The translations under genes and the position numbers were made by a program. Below, piece after piece: positions 20,803 to 28,108 of a stretch of 41,579 nt of DNA. The notes under the pieces were generated by a model. It ran no database searches, was not told where the DNA came from, and saw only the letters and a list, made by a program, of their open reading frames with translations. Source of the stretch: a virus; the IMG/VR virus record IMGVR_UViG_3300042891_000811, positions 1-41,579 of that record; one strand, written 5' to 3'. The first letter of the stretch is position 1. Each line of letters opens with the position of its first letter.

Positions 20803-21736
20803 ACCAATTCCATGCGTGTTGTATCATGTCATCAAGCTCAAAGTTACGCCAATGAACCAGTTTGTTAAATTTGTCTGCACAGGCAGTGAGAACAGGGGGA
20901 TCGCCTTCGCGACGAGCTTCTACACCAATGTAAGGCGTTTTGCCGATGATAGTTTTTGCCTGCTTCATTACTTGTATAACACTGAACCCCTGATTTGATC
21001 CAAGGTTATAGATGCCTGCAGGAACAGTTGGAGACAATGCCAAAACGTGTGCTTGAGCAATATCTGCAACATGTACATAATCCCTGATGCAAGTACCATC
21101 AGCAGTAGGATAGTTATCACCATATACTCTAAATTGTCCATCGTCTCTTGTGGCTTCTAAAAACCGAGCAATCAAGTGTGTGGCACCCGGTTCTTGTCCG
21201 TGCCTACCTTTGGGGTCAGCACCACAGGCATTGAAGTAGCGAAAGCTAACATAGTTTAGATTATATGCTTGGCGATAAGACTCCAACATCATATCAATCA
21301 TCAACTTGCTCTCACCATAGGGACTGATAGGCAAGCAAGGATCAACTTCGTTGCAGGCATCTAGCACAGGATTGCCATAAGTTGCGGCACTGGAACTAAA
21401 AATAACTTTGCAACGTGGCAAACTACGACGTACAACGTCCAGCAGTCGCAACGTCTTGACCACATTGTTGTTGTAGTATTCTGCAGGATCCTGCATTGAC
21501 GGCCCAACAAGGCTGGTGCCAGCACAGTGGATAATAGCATTGGGTTGTTTGCTGATAATCCAACTTAATGCCGCATCGCTAGCAAAATCTTCACGCAAGA
21601 ATCCATCACAAACATCTGCCAAGTGTCGTGGCGGTGACCTACGATCAATGCCGTACACCGAGTGCCCCGAATCTTTCAATAACAGAGCAGTTTGTCCACC
21701 AATGTATCCAGCCGAGCCGGTGACAATTACATTCAT
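20777..21736 (-). CDS. galE: UDP-glucose 4-epimerase-like SDR (GalE), 319 aa
   Basis: An extended short-chain dehydrogenase. The start MNVIVTGSAGYIGG at 21736 gives the NAD-binding TGxxGYIG at once and overlaps the upstream stop (ATGA). IIHCAGTSLVGPSMQDP, SSSAATYGNP and PISPYGESKLMID (YxxxK active site) are typical, followed by SFRYFNACGADP and GTCIRDYVHVADIAQAH, both GalE hallmarks. Length (about 320-340 aa) is normal. It interconverts UDP-Glc and UDP-Gal or similar. The glycosyltransferases in the window are plausible users of its product. Confidence 0.92.
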   Translation of the reverse strand: MNVIVTGSAGYIGGQTALLLKDSGHSVYGIDRRSPPRHLADVCDGFLREDFASDAALSWIISKQPNAIIHCAGTSLVGPSMQDPAEYYNNNVVKTLRLLDVVRRSLPRCKVIFSSSAATYGNPVLDACNEVDPCLPISPYGESKLMIDMMLESYRQAYNLNYVSFRYFNACGADPKGRHGQEPGATHLIARFLEATRDDGQFRVYGDNYPTADGTCIRDYVHVADIAQAHVLALSPTVPAGIYNLGSNQGFSVIQVMKQAKTIIGKTPYIGVEARREGDPPVLTACADKFNKLVHWRNFELDDMIQHAWNWYVRKNQTV

Positions 21737-21930
21737 CCTTGTTTCCTTTGTGGATAATAGTAGTGGCATTCATGACGATAAGGATACCAATCTCCTGCCA
21801 TGCCACCCAAGTGTTGTAACGCACACCGAGCTCGATCTTCTGTCTCATTCATTTTGGCAATCCAAGGCGTTGCTTTTTGAGCCACAATATACTGCTTGAG
21901 ATAGCTAAAACTTTGTTCACGAGGCAACAT
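21733..21930 (-). CDS. hypothetical protein, 65 aa
   Basis: The start at 21930 (MLPREQSFSYLKQYIV) is chosen because AAGG stands upstream and it overlaps the previous gene only slightly. The protein is soluble, with a helical first half and a Tyr/His/Cys-rich end (GDWYPYRHECHYYYPQRKQG) that could bind a metal, though no standard motif is formed. Function unknown. Confidence 0.6.
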   Translation of the reverse strand: MLPREQSFSYLKQYIVAQKATPWIAKMNETEDRARCALQHLGGMAGDWYPYRHECHYYYPQRKQG

Positions 21931-22054
21931 ATCTGCCTTGACTCCTACGCCACACAACATCAAATGTATTGGGATTTAACATGACTTCCCAACCTTGAGG
22001 AATGTGCTCAGGGAACAGACTTGTTTTGCCGTTGCTGTGTTTGTATAGTTTCAT
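21917..22054 (-). CDS. very small protein, 45 aa
   Basis: It opens MKLYKHSNGKTSLFPEHIPQG and ends SQGRYVAS. The ATG overlaps the TGA of the glycosyltransferase gene (ATGA), and the stop lies inside the next gene's first codons, so it sits in a fully coupled run. The sequence 'LFPEHIPQGWEVMLNPNTFDV' looks like a real folded peptide. No function known. Confidence 0.6.
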   Translation of the reverse strand: MKLYKHSNGKTSLFPEHIPQGWEVMLNPNTFDVVWRRSQGRYVAS

Positions 22055-23265
22055 TCTTCGATCTTTACAACATGATATTTAGGTTCGGCAACATGGTCAC
22101 GGTAACGGTTGCCTGCGCGGTTATATTGCTCACCATTTCCAGAAATGATATCAACAACCCGGTCAATACATCTGTTATTCCAATCACTAATGAGACCCAT
22201 GTTGTGATGAGGTGCTCTAAGAAGGTTTTGTAGTTTGTGATAGGCATCGTCTATGCTCCATGGTACGTAAAGCCGATTAGGGTCATTTGCAAAAGTTTCA
22301 GGGAAACTGCGATAAGCAGGATATAGAACGTTGGCTCCGAGGGTATCTGCTTCACTGACAGTGTTTGAGACCCAATCTTGTAGAGCACAATTAAACAACA
22401 CACGAGTATTGTTAAGGTGAGCATAGTATTCGTTCTTTGTGATGTTATCGTAGATTTTTAGTTTGCCTTCCGCCTCCATACGGCGGGCACGTTCAATATA
22501 CTCTGGGTTATTGGATCGTAGAGGTCCGCCACTGTATATTGCAAACTCACACGGCTCGCTGGTGAGCTCACTATACATTTCAATAAGATCCATGAAGAAG
22601 CCAGGTTGCTTTTCCTGATCAAAACGAGCCGCGAAGCCGACTCTACGGGCACGTTGAACAAAGGGCGTGATGTTTTCCACGCCACCGATCCGCTCCAGTA
22701 CTTCTGATTTGCCAAATGCAAGACCGGAAATGTTGTAAATCGGAGCAGTCCATCCAGCAATGCGCATGTGCGCGACCATTTCCTCATTGGTTGCCAGTAC
22801 TGCACCCCCCGAGAAAGCCACCATCTCATTGACCATTTGTTCATACAGTCCCATCCACTTCTGTAGACCCCACACATGCACAAAGTCATCAGGGTCAATG
22901 GCCTGTGCCAAACAACGTACATAGATACGTGGACATTGTTCACGGGGAATCTGGTTCATGATGTAACCAAGACTTTCAAAGCCCGGCTGAAACATGTCTT
23001 CAAAGTAGATCACATCTTGACTAGTTACGTCGCCGTTCTTCATCATCTGAACCAAGTTCATCATCTGGCTCATGGCAAAGTAACTGCGGCCATGTGCGTC
23101 TAGTACTTGGCCTACCGAGATAGCTTGTGTGTTGTCAATTGTGGTGCCAGGAACATACACAACATCTAGGCCTCGACGTTCAAACACCCGTCGATTCCAC
23201 TCAGTTAGCTGTAGTGTGTAACGGGCTTCGTAACTTTCCAAGCCCATGTAGTATAGTTTTCTCAT
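22051..23265 (-). CDS. glycosyltransferase, GT4/GT-B-like, 404 aa
   Basis: GT-B type with two Rossmann-like halves. In the N-terminal half, DVIYFEDMFQPGFESLGYI and RIYVRCLAQAID are typical of a donor/acceptor cleft. In the second half, RVGFAARFDQEKQPGFFMDLI (the 'gR...eKG...li' motif), EFAIYSGGPLRSNNP, and NNTRVLFNCALQDWVSNTVSEADTLGANVLYP (the conserved 'E...aG.pvv' nucleotide-sugar site) point to family 4. The acceptor is unknown. A neighbouring GalE could supply UDP-sugar. It overlaps the 73-aa gene upstream by 1 base. Confidence 0.78.
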   Translation of the reverse strand: MRKLYYMGLESYEARYTLQLTEWNRRVFERRGLDVVYVPGTTIDNTQAISVGQVLDAHGRSYFAMSQMMNLVQMMKNGDVTSQDVIYFEDMFQPGFESLGYIMNQIPREQCPRIYVRCLAQAIDPDDFVHVWGLQKWMGLYEQMVNEMVAFSGGAVLATNEEMVAHMRIAGWTAPIYNISGLAFGKSEVLERIGGVENITPFVQRARRVGFAARFDQEKQPGFFMDLIEMYSELTSEPCEFAIYSGGPLRSNNPEYIERARRMEAEGKLKIYDNITKNEYYAHLNNTRVLFNCALQDWVSNTVSEADTLGANVLYPAYRSFPETFANDPNRLYVPWSIDDAYHKLQNLLRAPHHNMGLISDWNNRCIDRVVDIISGNGEQYNRAGNRYRDHVAEPKYHVVKIEE

Positions 23266-23486
23266 TAAAATCTACCCGCCAATCTGCGAGTATCTTCGTC
23301 CCACATGTTCTTGGCATTCTTGTTTTGTGAATATTTGTTATACTGTTGCCAAGCATAACTCTTGAAGTTGTACAAGTCAGCCTCGTTGTAACGATAACCG
23401 TAGTCTTGACAGAACTCTCGGTACTGCTCGAGATGCTCAAAGATCTCAGCCACACGGGGATTAGAGCGGAGTGTGGGTTTTCCCAT
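23265..23486 (-). CDS. conserved small phage protein, 73 aa
   Basis: Helical and highly charged: RVAEIFEHLEQYREFCQDYGYRYNEADLYNFKSYAWQQYNK. Tyr- and Asn-rich, without a membrane segment. It resembles a small protein I associate with T4-like aquatic phages, without known function. The ATG at 23486 has AAAGGAAAAT just upstream. Confidence 0.72.
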   Translation of the reverse strand: MGKPTLRSNPRVAEIFEHLEQYREFCQDYGYRYNEADLYNFKSYAWQQYNKYSQNKNAKNMWDEDTRRLAGRF

Positions 23487-23497
23487 TTTATTTTCCT

Positions 23498-23950
23498 TTA
23501 GATTTTAACTGACATACTAGGGTGAGAAATTTCATATTTGATCAAGGCACCGTTCTCACCATCTTCGGCAACCTCAATCCAGACTGCGCGGTCAGGATAC
23601 CTTTCGGCAATCTGCAAGTACAGATCGTCTGAGATCATTTCACAACTTTTAAAATCTAGTTGCAGGATGTCTCTGTTATATAGACCTTCCAACCAGCGTT
23701 TAAACTGAATAAATTCAATGTCTCGATCGTTGTGAAATACATCAATCCAAACACGGAAGTGAAAGATATGTCTATGTGCATTGGCTAGGAAGCTAACATC
23801 ATACTCGCCTGCTGTGCATAGATTAGGATCTGTAGCGGCAGCAGGGTACTTGTGTATTCCTTCCTTGCGGAAAGTGACCCAGATTTTACGTTCTGCTCGG
23901 CTCATGATTCTCTCACGCTGTTCTGCTAGTGCTTGATCTCGTTGATTCAT
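23498..23950 (-). CDS. second PTPS/QueD-fold protein, 150 aa
   Basis: Beyond an N-terminal helix (residues 1-25), the order matches the T-fold of QueD: a strand with NAHRHIFHFRVWIDV (H59, H61, H64, cf. the 'HGHnY' strand), DIEFIQFKRWLE (cf. 'DfgdLK'), FKSCEMISDDLYLQI (Cys103; cf. 'sCE.ladwl') and AVWIEVAEDGENGALIKY (Glu126/Glu129; cf. 'v.v.E.....aeY'). The catalytic Asp-His pair of QueD is not evident. It may be an inactive or altered T-fold enzyme, or a QueF-like enzyme of the same fold; preQ0 reduction (QueF) would need a Cys placed like C103. It lies beside the DpdA-like gene. Confidence 0.6.
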   Translation of the reverse strand: MNQRDQALAEQRERIMSRAERKIWVTFRKEGIHKYPAAATDPNLCTAGEYDVSFLANAHRHIFHFRVWIDVFHNDRDIEFIQFKRWLEGLYNRDILQLDFKSCEMISDDLYLQIAERYPDRAVWIEVAEDGENGALIKYEISHPSMSVKI

Positions 23951-24450
23951 AATTTTTGATCCTGTTTATAATCATCCCACGAAGTAAATGTTCTACGGCT
24001 CATTAAGCTATGTAGACTATGACACCAGACCCCAGGATTGGTTGCCGCAAAGTCTTTGTCATCTATTTTTAACATTGTATTATAATTCCACAGCTTTGTA
24101 TACGGTACACTTACTCGAATTTGTGGAATAAAATTTTGATAGTCGCAAAGAGGACCATCGTTAAACTCTTCCACGTGCGTGATTGGGATATCCAAACTGC
24201 ACAAGTGGCCGTCACGCAAGAATGGCTCGATCATGCTTTCCCAATGTTGCCATTCTGATCTGTCAACAGGATGAAAACTGTGGTTAGCACCAAAGAAAAT
24301 GTGTTCACACTGTTCATTGGCTAGATGCTGTTTGATTTCAGTATAAGATTGAACTCCAACTACAAACAGTGTCTTTTTACCAAATGCTGGTGTGCGTTCA
24401 ACTTCAGTGCCTACAAAAAAGTTGACGTTGTCGTGACCTTCGCGGTTCAT
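23947..24450 (-). CDS. conserved protein of unknown function linked to the deazaguanine genes, 167 aa
   Basis: It starts MNREGHDNVNFFVGTEVERTP and continues AFGKKTLFVVGVQSYTEI, CEHIFFGANHSFHP, GHLCSLDIPITHVEE and CDYQNFIPQIRVSVPYT, ending with a region NPGVWCHSLHSL. Strand/helix repeats and short Cys/His stretches suggest an alpha/beta fold. It is sandwiched, with ATGA overlaps, between the T-fold protein and the DpdA-like gene, so a role in the same pathway is likely. 'FFVGTEVE.TPA.G.KTLFVVG' looks like a well-defined family, which I cannot name. Confidence 0.72.
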   Translation of the reverse strand: MNREGHDNVNFFVGTEVERTPAFGKKTLFVVGVQSYTEIKQHLANEQCEHIFFGANHSFHPVDRSEWQHWESMIEPFLRDGHLCSLDIPITHVEEFNDGPLCDYQNFIPQIRVSVPYTKLWNYNTMLKIDDKDFAATNPGVWCHSLHSLMSRRTFTSWDDYKQDQKL

Positions 24451-26060
24451 TGTGTTGCTTCTAATTGATCAAGTTTATCGGTATCCAGATCCTCGGGTTC
24501 GGTCTCTGGCTCTTCAAAGCTAAACAATGCATTAAATTGTGTACGTGCGTTCATGGTCTTCTTGCCTTTAAACCCACGTGTGCCCACAATCTGCATCCAG
24601 TAGCCACTGTACAATTGTATGATATCTTCGGCAGTTTGTCTATCCGGTGCGGCAAAAATAGCTTCCACAATGTCTTCAAAACGAGCATAGTCTCCCCCAT
24701 CTCTGCGCATCATGGCCGGATGTTCTCCACGATCAAAACGCTGATTGGCTTCTTGTACCGCAGTTAGGTGCATCCAAACATTGTGTCCCATGAGCAGAGC
24801 ATAGCTAAAACTATCCCAGGATGTTTTGCCCCACTTGCCGTTTTTGTTAACATCAGGCAACACATCATACAATGCAGGGTCTTGAAAGTTTGCTGGGGTA
24901 AGAGTAACGCCGGGTTTTGGAACGCCCGACTTGTAGATACAAATATCCTTCATGGTCAACATGTCACTTATAGGACTGTCAGTCCAGTTAGGATAGATAC
25001 CGTCTGCAACAACGCCAGTGCTCCACTTGCGAGTGTCTGTGCTGTACTTTTTGTCATCGGCTGAAGGAGCCATACGATAACTCCACTTTGAATCATGTTC
25101 AAATACATTTTCGTAGTATACTTGTCCATTGGCTGTGGCAAGGAATGGGCTGGCACAATCAAAGGAAATAGTAAAAGCCGGGTTAACGTATTTTCTAACT
25201 GCCCTTTGAATCACGGTGAGTAGCACAGCCCATTCCAACTTTGATGTTCCCAAAAAGTGCATCCAGTCATGTTTGCCCTCTTGTAACAAATTATCGTAGC
25301 GCAAGGCAACTAGTCGGCGTAACACCAGGTGAACGTCGCACATGTTCTGACCACCCATGCTCCACCCATTGAAGTGAGTGTCTGGATACTTTACTGGGTC
25401 ACAATATTCCTTCATGATCTCATACCATTCGTCTGCACTGGTATGATTGTCACCTTGCAGTACATTTAGAATCTTGGTGCCACCATTGGCAACACCTTTA
25501 CGATGCTTCATGAAGTATTCGTTGTTGAACTTGGTGGCATCCACTGCTTCTTGCAGTGTGGAGATTTGACAGGCCTTGCTTGCTGTCTTGTCATGAATAA
25601 CCCAAGTCGGAATATCCAGTGTCATGCAGTAATCAGAAACGTTGTCTAGCCAGTTAAGAACTAACTCACGTTTCTTTTGAGCCTTGGCACACCCCGAGTT
25701 GGCTCGCCAATCACCTTCCCACAAGCCCTTGGCAATCTGGAAACCGCCTGAATCTCCCAAGAGAAACGTGCCTGGCTCACGGTTCCGTACCATGTCTTCT
25801 GACCAATCTTGTTTGTTAAGATCAAGATTAGCATGGCCCCCAGATGCAAGTGACCAACGATAAGGAAACAACGCCTTGTTGGAATTAAGCCAGTTAAGCT
25901 GTTCTATATCAGCAAGTCCCTGAGGGAATCGTGCTGGATCCACATAGTGTTCGTTCCTTTGCCGTCCCACAAATGTGGCATAGAATCCCGAGATGGCTGG
26001 AAGGAACACAGCGTAGTCTGATTGTTTGGCGGTGAGATTGTCTTGAGTTGGTTCTGTCAT
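24447..26060 (-). CDS. dpdA: DpdA-like tRNA-guanine-transglycosylase homologue (DNA 7-deazaguanine transglycosylase), 537 aa
   Basis: Phage DpdA proteins exchange guanine in DNA for a 7-deazaguanine. The sequence matches the TGT superfamily at every landmark: FLLGDSGGFQIAKG (D103, the general 'DSGGFQ' motif), TKILNVLQGDNH (cf. 'IVQGG'), HFNGWSMGGQ (cf. 'gyaiGGl.vge'), HFLGTSKLEWAVL (cf. 'lmGvgtpedll') and AFTISFDCASPFLAT (D301, the nucleophile motif 'FDCv.PTR'). The zinc CxCxxC+H site of tRNA enzymes is not clear. At 537 aa it is longer than bacterial TGT (about 375 aa). With FolE, QueD and QueE on the same strand, DNA modification is the obvious role; tRNA as target is less likely. Confidence 0.85.
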   Translation of the reverse strand: MTEPTQDNLTAKQSDYAVFLPAISGFYATFVGRQRNEHYVDPARFPQGLADIEQLNWLNSNKALFPYRWSLASGGHANLDLNKQDWSEDMVRNREPGTFLLGDSGGFQIAKGLWEGDWRANSGCAKAQKKRELVLNWLDNVSDYCMTLDIPTWVIHDKTASKACQISTLQEAVDATKFNNEYFMKHRKGVANGGTKILNVLQGDNHTSADEWYEIMKEYCDPVKYPDTHFNGWSMGGQNMCDVHLVLRRLVALRYDNLLQEGKHDWMHFLGTSKLEWAVLLTVIQRAVRKYVNPAFTISFDCASPFLATANGQVYYENVFEHDSKWSYRMAPSADDKKYSTDTRKWSTGVVADGIYPNWTDSPISDMLTMKDICIYKSGVPKPGVTLTPANFQDPALYDVLPDVNKNGKWGKTSWDSFSYALLMGHNVWMHLTAVQEANQRFDRGEHPAMMRRDGGDYARFEDIVEAIFAAPDRQTAEDIIQLYSGYWMQIVGTRGFKGKKTMNARTQFNALFSFEEPETEPEDLDTDKLDQLEATQ

Positions 26061-26410
26061 GTTACTAAGTGCTGTGCTAATACCATACAGCTAATCCAAA
26101 CCCATATAGTGTTAAATCCTACCAAGGTTGGTAATAGTTTTTTCTCACTAGCCCAGATAAGTGTTAGGCTTGTTGCTAGAGTAAAGAAATATAACCACCA
26201 AAGGCTAATACCAAATATCAAACCAGGAATAATGATAACAGCCTTGGCTGTCCAACTAGCAAACTCTACAGTATTGTAGTCAGTCCAGTATTCCTTTGTA
26301 AACCACATGCCATAGCATTCTTTAATCTTATCAAACCCAATGTGGCGATATACAGCACCACACAGAACCAAGAACGCTAAACAAGCGGATAATATTTGTA
26401 CGTTATTCAT
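26057..26410 (-). CDS. predicted multi-pass membrane protein, 117 aa
   Basis: Three or four hydrophobic segments: about residues 5-22 (ILSACLAFLVLCGAVY), 55-70 and 70-86 (AVIIIPGLIFGISLWWLYFF, then TLATSLTLIWA) and 93-113 (LVGFNTIWVWISCMVLA). No signal peptide or catalytic motif. The ATG overlaps the clamp stop as TAATG, a tight coupling. It may act on the host membrane or as a lysis accessory; nothing decides this. Confidence 0.75.
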   Translation of the reverse strand: MNNVQILSACLAFLVLCGAVYRHIGFDKIKECYGMWFTKEYWTDYNTVEFASWTAKAVIIIPGLIFGISLWWLYFFTLATSLTLIWASEKKLLPTLVGFNTIWVWISCMVLAQHLVT

Positions 26411-27132
26411 TATTTAGATTGCGCCGGAAGGATGTAATTGTAAACAGCCAAGCCAGAATCCACAGTGATCTGTGCGGCACCGTCATCGCTGATGCGCACA
26501 ACTTTGTCACCAGTCAAGTCCATGATGCTGACAAACTGTTTGGCAGGCCATGACCATGTGCGCTTCAATGCACCATTCACTCCGGGATGGAACACAAAGT
26601 TACCTGAGTGCGTTGAATGGTCACCAAAGAAAAATTTCAAGTCGCTGTTTTCAGTCTTGGCTTGAAAGTTGGGCTCTTCAGCGTTGGCGCTCATCTGCCA
26701 CTTCAGTCGCTGAATAGCGGCATTGGTGGGTTCAAATTCAATGTGCCAAGGCACAGCTCGCATCTTGGCAGTTTTCAACTTGTCATTCACAATGCCAGCT
26801 GACATAAAACGATAGTTGTTTTTGAAGTCGCCCACTTTGTTTTCAAAGCTGATGCCGTCAGGATCACCACTTGATCCGCGTGTGATAGCAAGTGTGGCAT
26901 TTTCTTTGTATTCTTGCAAGTTCAACAAAGTTTTAAGTTTGCTCAAGTTAGGCATACCAAATGTGCCAATAAAGTCTGCTACAGGGTTTTTAAATTCAGC
27001 CTGCACAACCACGCTGAGGTCTTCAGCTAAGCCGCTGACAGTGGTGGTATTTGTATCTCCAACAATTTTGATCAGGTCAATGCAACCAAGATCAAAAGTG
27101 TGTTCAACCAAGTCTAATAGATAATCTTTCAT
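26410..27132 (-). CDS. sliding clamp (T4 gp45-like), 240 aa
   Basis: Two genes from the family-B polymerase, with its own promoter. The fold pattern fits a small processivity clamp: DLIKIVGDTNTTTVSGLAEDLSVVVQAE, then DFIGTFGMPNLSKLKTLLNL (cf. 'dlngfLg.l.l' in gp45), FKNNYRFMSAGIVNDKL, and a repeated second half (FVSIMDLTGDKVVRISDDGAAQITVDSGLAVYNYILPA). Length equals T4 gp45 (228 aa). Overall similarity to the T4 protein is low, so the assignment rests on length, secondary-structure pattern and position. Clamps tether the polymerase and, in T4, activate late transcription, which would suit the late-type promoters here. Confidence 0.72.
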   Translation of the reverse strand: MKDYLLDLVEHTFDLGCIDLIKIVGDTNTTTVSGLAEDLSVVVQAEFKNPVADFIGTFGMPNLSKLKTLLNLQEYKENATLAITRGSSGDPDGISFENKVGDFKNNYRFMSAGIVNDKLKTAKMRAVPWHIEFEPTNAAIQRLKWQMSANAEEPNFQAKTENSDLKFFFGDHSTHSGNFVFHPGVNGALKRTWSWPAKQFVSIMDLTGDKVVRISDDGAAQITVDSGLAVYNYILPAQSK

Positions 27133-27151
27133 ACAGTTCTCCTAAGTGTGT

Positions 27152-27180
27152 AGTATAAGGGTTTTATTTGGTTTTTGCAA
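27152..27180 (-). promoter_or_regulatory. sigma70-type promoter for the clamp operon
   Basis: TTGCAA (27175-27180), 17-base spacer, TATACT (27152-27157) on the minus strand. The leader of about 13 bases contains TTAGGAGAAC before the ATG of the clamp gene at 27132. Confidence 0.7.
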
Positions 27181-28108
27181 CCAGTTTGGCTAATGCTTGC
27201 CCGCCTTTGAGGCTGGTAAGTTCGCCAGGCTTTCGAAATTCAATCCAACTGACATCGCCAGCGCCGTCATGTGAATAAACATATTCCCAACCAATTCGGT
27301 CAGCATGCTGTCTAATATAACGCTGTGGTGTGTAGCACATAAAAAATCTTTCACTTAGTCCAGCGCCTTGCTCTCGGTCAGCATTGTTGTAAGTAAAGAT
27401 CACATGGCCGCCGGGTCTGCATTTTACAAACAGCTCATTGAGATAACGTTCAATAACAGACATAGGTTTGTAGTTGAAGAAGTTGTAGGCAAATACCAAG
27501 CCAAACGAGTTGTTGGGCAAGTCATCTAAAATGTTGGCTTCTCGACGATCATCAATGATATATTGTCTTAGGCGGCGTTGATACTCTGGCGTGAACTGTT
27601 GCACAGCAGGATCCAATAGCTCTTGATGATGATCCACCACGTACAGTGGATCCAGTGGCACTAGTTCTTCAATGTAGTTTTCTCGGCCTGGCCTAAAAAT
27701 CAATCCTGGATGGTGCCAGTCTGCTAGATTGCGCAAGTGACTGCGCAGAATCATGTTGCTGTCGGGATCAATACTTAGTCTACGATCCAGGATGTACTGA
27801 TTGGTTTCAAACGGCATCTCATGATCAAAAATGCGCTGACTTTCTCTAAAGTATTCGCCTTCCATGTCTGCACGTTGATTGTACAGACGCTCGTGCAAGG
27901 TGTTTAGAGTGCGACCATAGACATCAATAGAGGCCAACACGTCTTGATAGTTACGCTCTAGTTCTTTGGCAGTAACTCCTATTTGTATAGGATGAGTGGT
28001 TACTCTTTCAAGCACAGCTTCAAGATTGCGCATGGCAGGGCGACACGCAACATCAGCTTTGATGCTGTCTAACAAATTTAAATATGCAACAATTTCACTT
28101 AACTTCAT
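27164..28108 (-). CDS. methyltransferase-like protein, 314 aa
   Basis: The C-terminal half follows the class I SAM-dependent methyltransferase fold: LIFRPGRENYIEELVPLDPLYVVDHHQELLD (a degenerate motif I/II), LDDLPNNSFGLVFAYNFFNYKPMSVIERYL (motif IV region), and VKCRPGGHVIFTYNNADREQG (motif V/VI). The classical GxGxG is replaced by RPGREN, so SAM binding is uncertain. The first 110 residues are helical and unrelated to a known domain. It overlaps the polymerase gene by 4 bases (ATGA) and is upstream of the clamp, so a replication-linked function is likely. Confidence 0.7.
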   Translation of the reverse strand: MKLSEIVAYLNLLDSIKADVACRPAMRNLEAVLERVTTHPIQIGVTAKELERNYQDVLASIDVYGRTLNTLHERLYNQRADMEGEYFRESQRIFDHEMPFETNQYILDRRLSIDPDSNMILRSHLRNLADWHHPGLIFRPGRENYIEELVPLDPLYVVDHHQELLDPAVQQFTPEYQRRLRQYIIDDRREANILDDLPNNSFGLVFAYNFFNYKPMSVIERYLNELFVKCRPGGHVIFTYNNADREQGAGLSERFFMCYTPQRYIRQHADRIGWEYVYSHDGAGDVSWIEFRKPGELTSLKGGQALAKLVAKTK

